In this document: positions 60,736 to 64,000 of the stretch, in pieces
How positions within the stretch are numbered: position 1 is the first letter of the stretch
How the letters are laid out: the number at the start of each line of letters is the position of its first letter
NCBI RefSeq assembly: GCF_964355755.1
Contig: NC_092678.1
Span: forward strand, 7,908,922 to 7,972,921
Length of the DNA stretch: 64,000 nt
Source of the DNA: Antedon mediterranea
Taxonomy: Eukaryota > Echinodermata > Crinoidea > Comatulida > Antedonidae
Reading direction: 5' to 3'
The notes under the pieces: model-generated
The model's database searches: none
Told to the model about the DNA's origin: nothing
Seen by the model: the letters and a program-made list of their open reading frames with translations, nothing else
Made by a program: the position numbers and the translations under genes

Positions 60736-60868
60736 TCGTTATTTTTCATATTTTTCAGGGACAACACATCTTTAAATACAGTAAAAAAATTGTAGCCTAA
60801 ATTGCATTTTACATTTACACAAGTCAGTTGGTAAAAATAAGAATTATAATAATATAAATATTGTTTAA

Positions 60869-60900
60869 TTAGGTGATCATTTAGAATAAAATGATCACCT
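60869..60900. repeat. Perfect-stem palindrome
   Basis: AGGTGATCATTT and AAATGATCACCT separated by a few bases. The right arm 'aaaatgatcacctat' recurs at about 63869-63884. Confidence 0.7.
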
Positions 60901-60924
60901 ATTGTTATTGTATTAAATCTTTAT

Positions 60925-60976
60925 TATTCTTCTTCTTCCTTCTTCTTCTTCTTCTTCTTCTTCTTCTTCTTCTTCT
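60925..60976. repeat. (TTC)n microsatellite
   Basis: About fifteen TTC units. Confidence 0.9.
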
Positions 60977-63860
60977 TTCTGTACACTTTTTGTGTAACAA
61001 ATATCTCAAAAAGTTAAATATCAATGATTACCAAAATTTCACAATGTCTTTCAAATACTGTAACTTAGTCCTAATAAGCTTTTCAGCCTGATCACTCATC
61101 CGTGACAACACGTATACGCCATTTTGTGAAATCACATTATCAATCATATCTCCATAATTCATTATCACATATTAATGAAATTCACTACATGTAAACTTCA
61201 GGTCAAGGTAAAAAATATTAGCAAATAAAAACCTGCGCGTTTCAAGGTCTTCCGCGTGAAATTGCGCGTTAAAATTTTAAAAAGCTCAAAATTAGGTTTT
61301 GATCAATTTAGAGCATGAATTAGGCCATTTGCGTGTTTCAAAAAATTACTGCGCAAAAACACGTTTTTGCGCACGCGATTCGTAAAAAGCGTAAAAAATA
61401 AAATTTGATGTATAAATCACATTCTACTCACAATCCTTAGTACATTCACCAAATTTGAGTCCATTTCGACTTAAAATAGTGCTCTACGAGCACATTAAAA
61501 ATGACAAAATGCACATTAATTGTACAAAAGTGCTAAAAATGGTAAAAAATAAGGCCTTTTTAAAATGAATATAACTCTTCAGAATGGAAGGTGACCCCCA
61601 ATTTTTTTAACTTATTATGGAAGCCAATTAGTTGTACATATAAATGTATTAGCAATTATACCCGCCCCAGGGCGGGTTTCAAAATTAGTTTAAAGCCTTC
61701 TCAACACCCGACGCCAGTATATGTCTATACTCACCAATCTCCACCCTTCTTCAATACCACCCCATACTCTTTTTAAAAACAAATTCTTCCCAGTGATGGA
61801 CAAATTCAATTCAACGTAACCTTCAAATTGAGAGGAGTATACATAGCTATGATGGGTCTAATAATGGTTGAAGTACGTTGTAAATTGTGTAAATGAATAG
61901 GTGTCATATTGGCTGATAATTAAAATATCTAATTTAGATACTGCGGGCCCCCAGCCTTCTTTCTCCTCTCACCACCCCAGCCACAATCAACAAACCTTAA
62001 CTCCTCCCCTAGACAGTTGAAATATAGTAACTTTTCCTAGTACAATTCCAAGCATATAGGCTACTTCATTACGCCAATATTTTCGCTCTTCCACCTCCCC
62101 CTACAAACACACCCCAGATACACTGGGTGATGTGTTGAAGACGGTTCCAGTACAAATTATGTTATTATCACTCCCAACCAATAATCCCTCAGTGGCAGTT
62201 TTTAAATGTAGTTTAAAACATTCCAAATACAGTTTCGGTCATGGTGATAGGCCTACATCCCCACCCCAAACTCCCAGCCGCTTCCCAGGAATAATTAAAT
62301 ACTTTAACATTTTTCAAACACAATTCTGGTCTAAGCAAAACCCCCACTATCCCCTGAACCACAACTCCCAACCCCACTCTCCCACAATGGACGTTTTTTC
62401 CTTGGAGGCATCGTTATGTAGTTGAACACAGTAACGGTAAACAGCGTGTGTATGTTCACACAGGAATGAATGTCTGTAATGAGAAAATCCAAGAGACCGA
62501 TACATAGCTGGATATGGTTAAAGTACTTTGCTAAATGTGTAATTGAATAGGTGTCATATTGGTTAATGAATAAAATATGTATATCTATATACGCCTTGCT
62601 GAGGATAATTAAAATACTGTAAAACTGTTGTAGTATAATTTTACAATTCGATAGCCTACAACCCCGAGCCCTAGCAAAAAATGACATCACAAACCACCAC
62701 ACCACCCCCCGCCCCCACCCCTCCCACAAAAACCCCAGGAGTCGGGGGAATTTTTTTAAATGTAGTTTAAAACCTTCCGGGTACAATTGCCATCCGGGTA
62801 CAATTGCCATCATTTTGATACCCCATACGTATGGTTACGTGCAGAAACAGAAATTTGTATAACGAACAAACATCGAAAGTGGGGGTTTTGACCACATTTT
62901 GGTCCCTAACATGGATCCTAGGTGGCGGATGATGTTGAATTATAGCTTAGAACATTCCCGGTACAATTGCGGTCATTTTGATACCCCATATGTAAGATTA
63001 CGTGCAGTAACAAAAATTTGTATAACGAACAAACAAACAAACAAACAGACAGACAGACAAACTCTCTCACTTATAATATAGATATACACATTAGATGTAC
63101 AAAATGGTATGACGTCATCATTTGGCCACATGAATTTTTAAAATAGGGTTTTTTCCACTTTTGTCATAGACCACTATATTCAACAAAGTGCAACTCGCTT
63201 ATCTGTGATCGATTTTCTTTTAATTTGTAATATATTCTACCTCAACCAATTATGTTACTTATGAGTTACCAAGATTTTCATTTGGATGACGTTATCACGT
63301 CTTAAAATTTAAATAACGGTGGTTACGTAATTTCACCTACAAGATAAATTTGAATACATTACAGCTCTTCTGAATTAAAGTTGACCTTGATGTTTATAAC
63401 TTATTATGAGAGCTGGTGAAATGTAGATATTAATTCATATAAAAATTAAGCCTACCGGATGTTGTGACGTTATCATATGGTCAGTTGAAGTTAAAAAGTA
63501 GTATTTTCATCGCTTTCGTAAAAGTTATACAATTTTTATATAGCGCGCACCGCCGTTCTACGTGCCAAATTTTCTTCCAATTGTTATATTTTATTACTCA
63601 ATTCAATATCTTTCGATATTGTTATCTTCAAGTTTATTTTGACAACGTCATCATACCAAAAAATAAGAACATGATTTGGGTCCCGTAATTTCACCTATGC
63701 TACACTGTATATAGATATACACAGTACAGTATTGTACATATTGTATATGGCATATAATAGGCACAACTCAGCACTATAAGCGTATAATAGGATGGCATAC
63801 ATCCAAATTTTCCGATTGTATGTTAACATACGTGCATGTTTAAAAAATATGAATGTCAAT
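60977..63860. repeat. Diverged short repeats, no gene
   Basis: 'gtagtttaaaaccttcc' with 'gtacaattgc' and 'cattttgataccccat' occurs at about 62765-62825 and 62940-62990. 'aataggtgtcatattgg' occurs at 61898 and 62545. (AAAC)n(AGAC)n at 63030-63060 ends in CTCTCTCACTTATAATATAG. CCCGCCCCAGGGCGGG at about 61662 is a hairpin. ORFs are short, proline-rich or low-complexity by-products. Confidence 0.5.
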
Positions 63861-63884
63861 AAAATGATAAAAATGATCACCTAT

Positions 63885-63914
63885 AATTCGTCAAAGTGAC
63901 GAATTAAATTCTAG
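63885..63914 (+). repeat. Possible Helitron 3' terminus
   Basis: Hairpin AATTCGTC-aaagt-GACGAATT, then AAATT and CTAG followed by T. This is the layout of a Helitron 3' end (hairpin, short spacer, CTRR, T). The matching TC end was not located; it may be the ATCACCTATTG at about 60893. Confidence 0.45.
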
Positions 63915-64000
63915 TTTAGTTTTGTTATTGGTATTGACAAACTTTTCTTAATCGTTAATTCTCAACAGAGTTTATTCAATAACGAACGAAGGCTTTTGAA

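Noticed and set aside
60395-60775. 126-codon Trp/Leu/Cys-rich ORF
   Set aside because: The 17-bp minisatellite explains it entirely; no conserved start context.
62331-62813. 160-codon minus-strand ORF
   Set aside because: Crosses diverged repeats and a C-rich tract; no motif and no splice or promoter support.
1-64000. An antiviral defence, CRISPR or biosynthetic gene system
   Set aside because: The window is eukaryotic and all substantial ORFs are retroelement proteins or host exons; nothing supports such a system.

Overview
The window is eukaryotic, AT-rich and built almost entirely of transposable elements laid over the remains of one host gene. I see no prokaryotic gene organisation and no tRNA gene. 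SRCR and LRR exons, a Ty3/Gypsy element with integrase ahead of reverse transcriptase (a group reported from deuterostomes), BEL/Pao elements, CR1/jockey-like and Tx1/L1-like LINEs, a 5S-derived SINE and Helitrons suggest a marine invertebrate deuterostome. An echinoderm is most likely, but this is inference.

Host gene (minus strand, about 42.5 kb down to about 2 kb). A signal-peptide exon (42425-42500) ends in phase 1. An SRCR exon follows, also phase 1-1, now split into 38086-38123 and 12826-13083. Next is a cysteine-rich exon that looks like a broken LRR N-terminal cap (12215-12358). Last are a 72-nt exon encoding exactly one leucine-rich repeat (1987-2058) and a damaged duplicate of it (3347-3409). 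The inferred product is a secreted or cell-surface SRCR-LRR protein. This allele cannot encode it.

Region by region. 1-4.4 kb: an intron made of tandem copies of an AT-rich unit carrying the LRR exon. 4.4-10.95 kb: a CR1/jockey-type LINE whose 3' UTR holds a 3.3-kb inverted-repeat element with TTA target duplications. 13.1-38.1 kb: five nested insertions in the SRCR exon. The order is BEL-1 (13084-38085) > Gypsy with Gmr1-like domain order (15482-33308) > BEL-2 (19802-32229) > LINE A (23539-28822) > LINE B (24612-27491). The three LTR elements have 5-bp target duplications (TCCCT, AGCAG, TAACT); LINE B has a 15-bp one. 38.4-41.2 kb: an 83-bp intronic satellite and a 14-bp minisatellite. 42.9-43.9 kb: a hammerhead-like motif and a (TCTG/TCGG)n element. 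44.4-47.6 kb: an array of about 185-bp units each built from three palindromes, interrupted by a 5S-derived SINE and a PIF/Harbinger-type MITE. 48.1-49.4 kb: a Helitron inside an 86-bp tandem repeat. 49.7-50.1 kb: CCAAT and TATA boxes before a short ORF. 51.2-60.2 kb: a second large inverted-repeat element related to the first, hosting a LINE, a short dispersed repeat and a Helitron, with 2,188 bp recently duplicated in tandem. 60.2-64 kb: minisatellites and diverged short repeats, with a possible Helitron 3' end at 63.9 kb.

No element looks fully autonomous. Every pol region has at least one frameshift or stop, though LINE B is nearly open.
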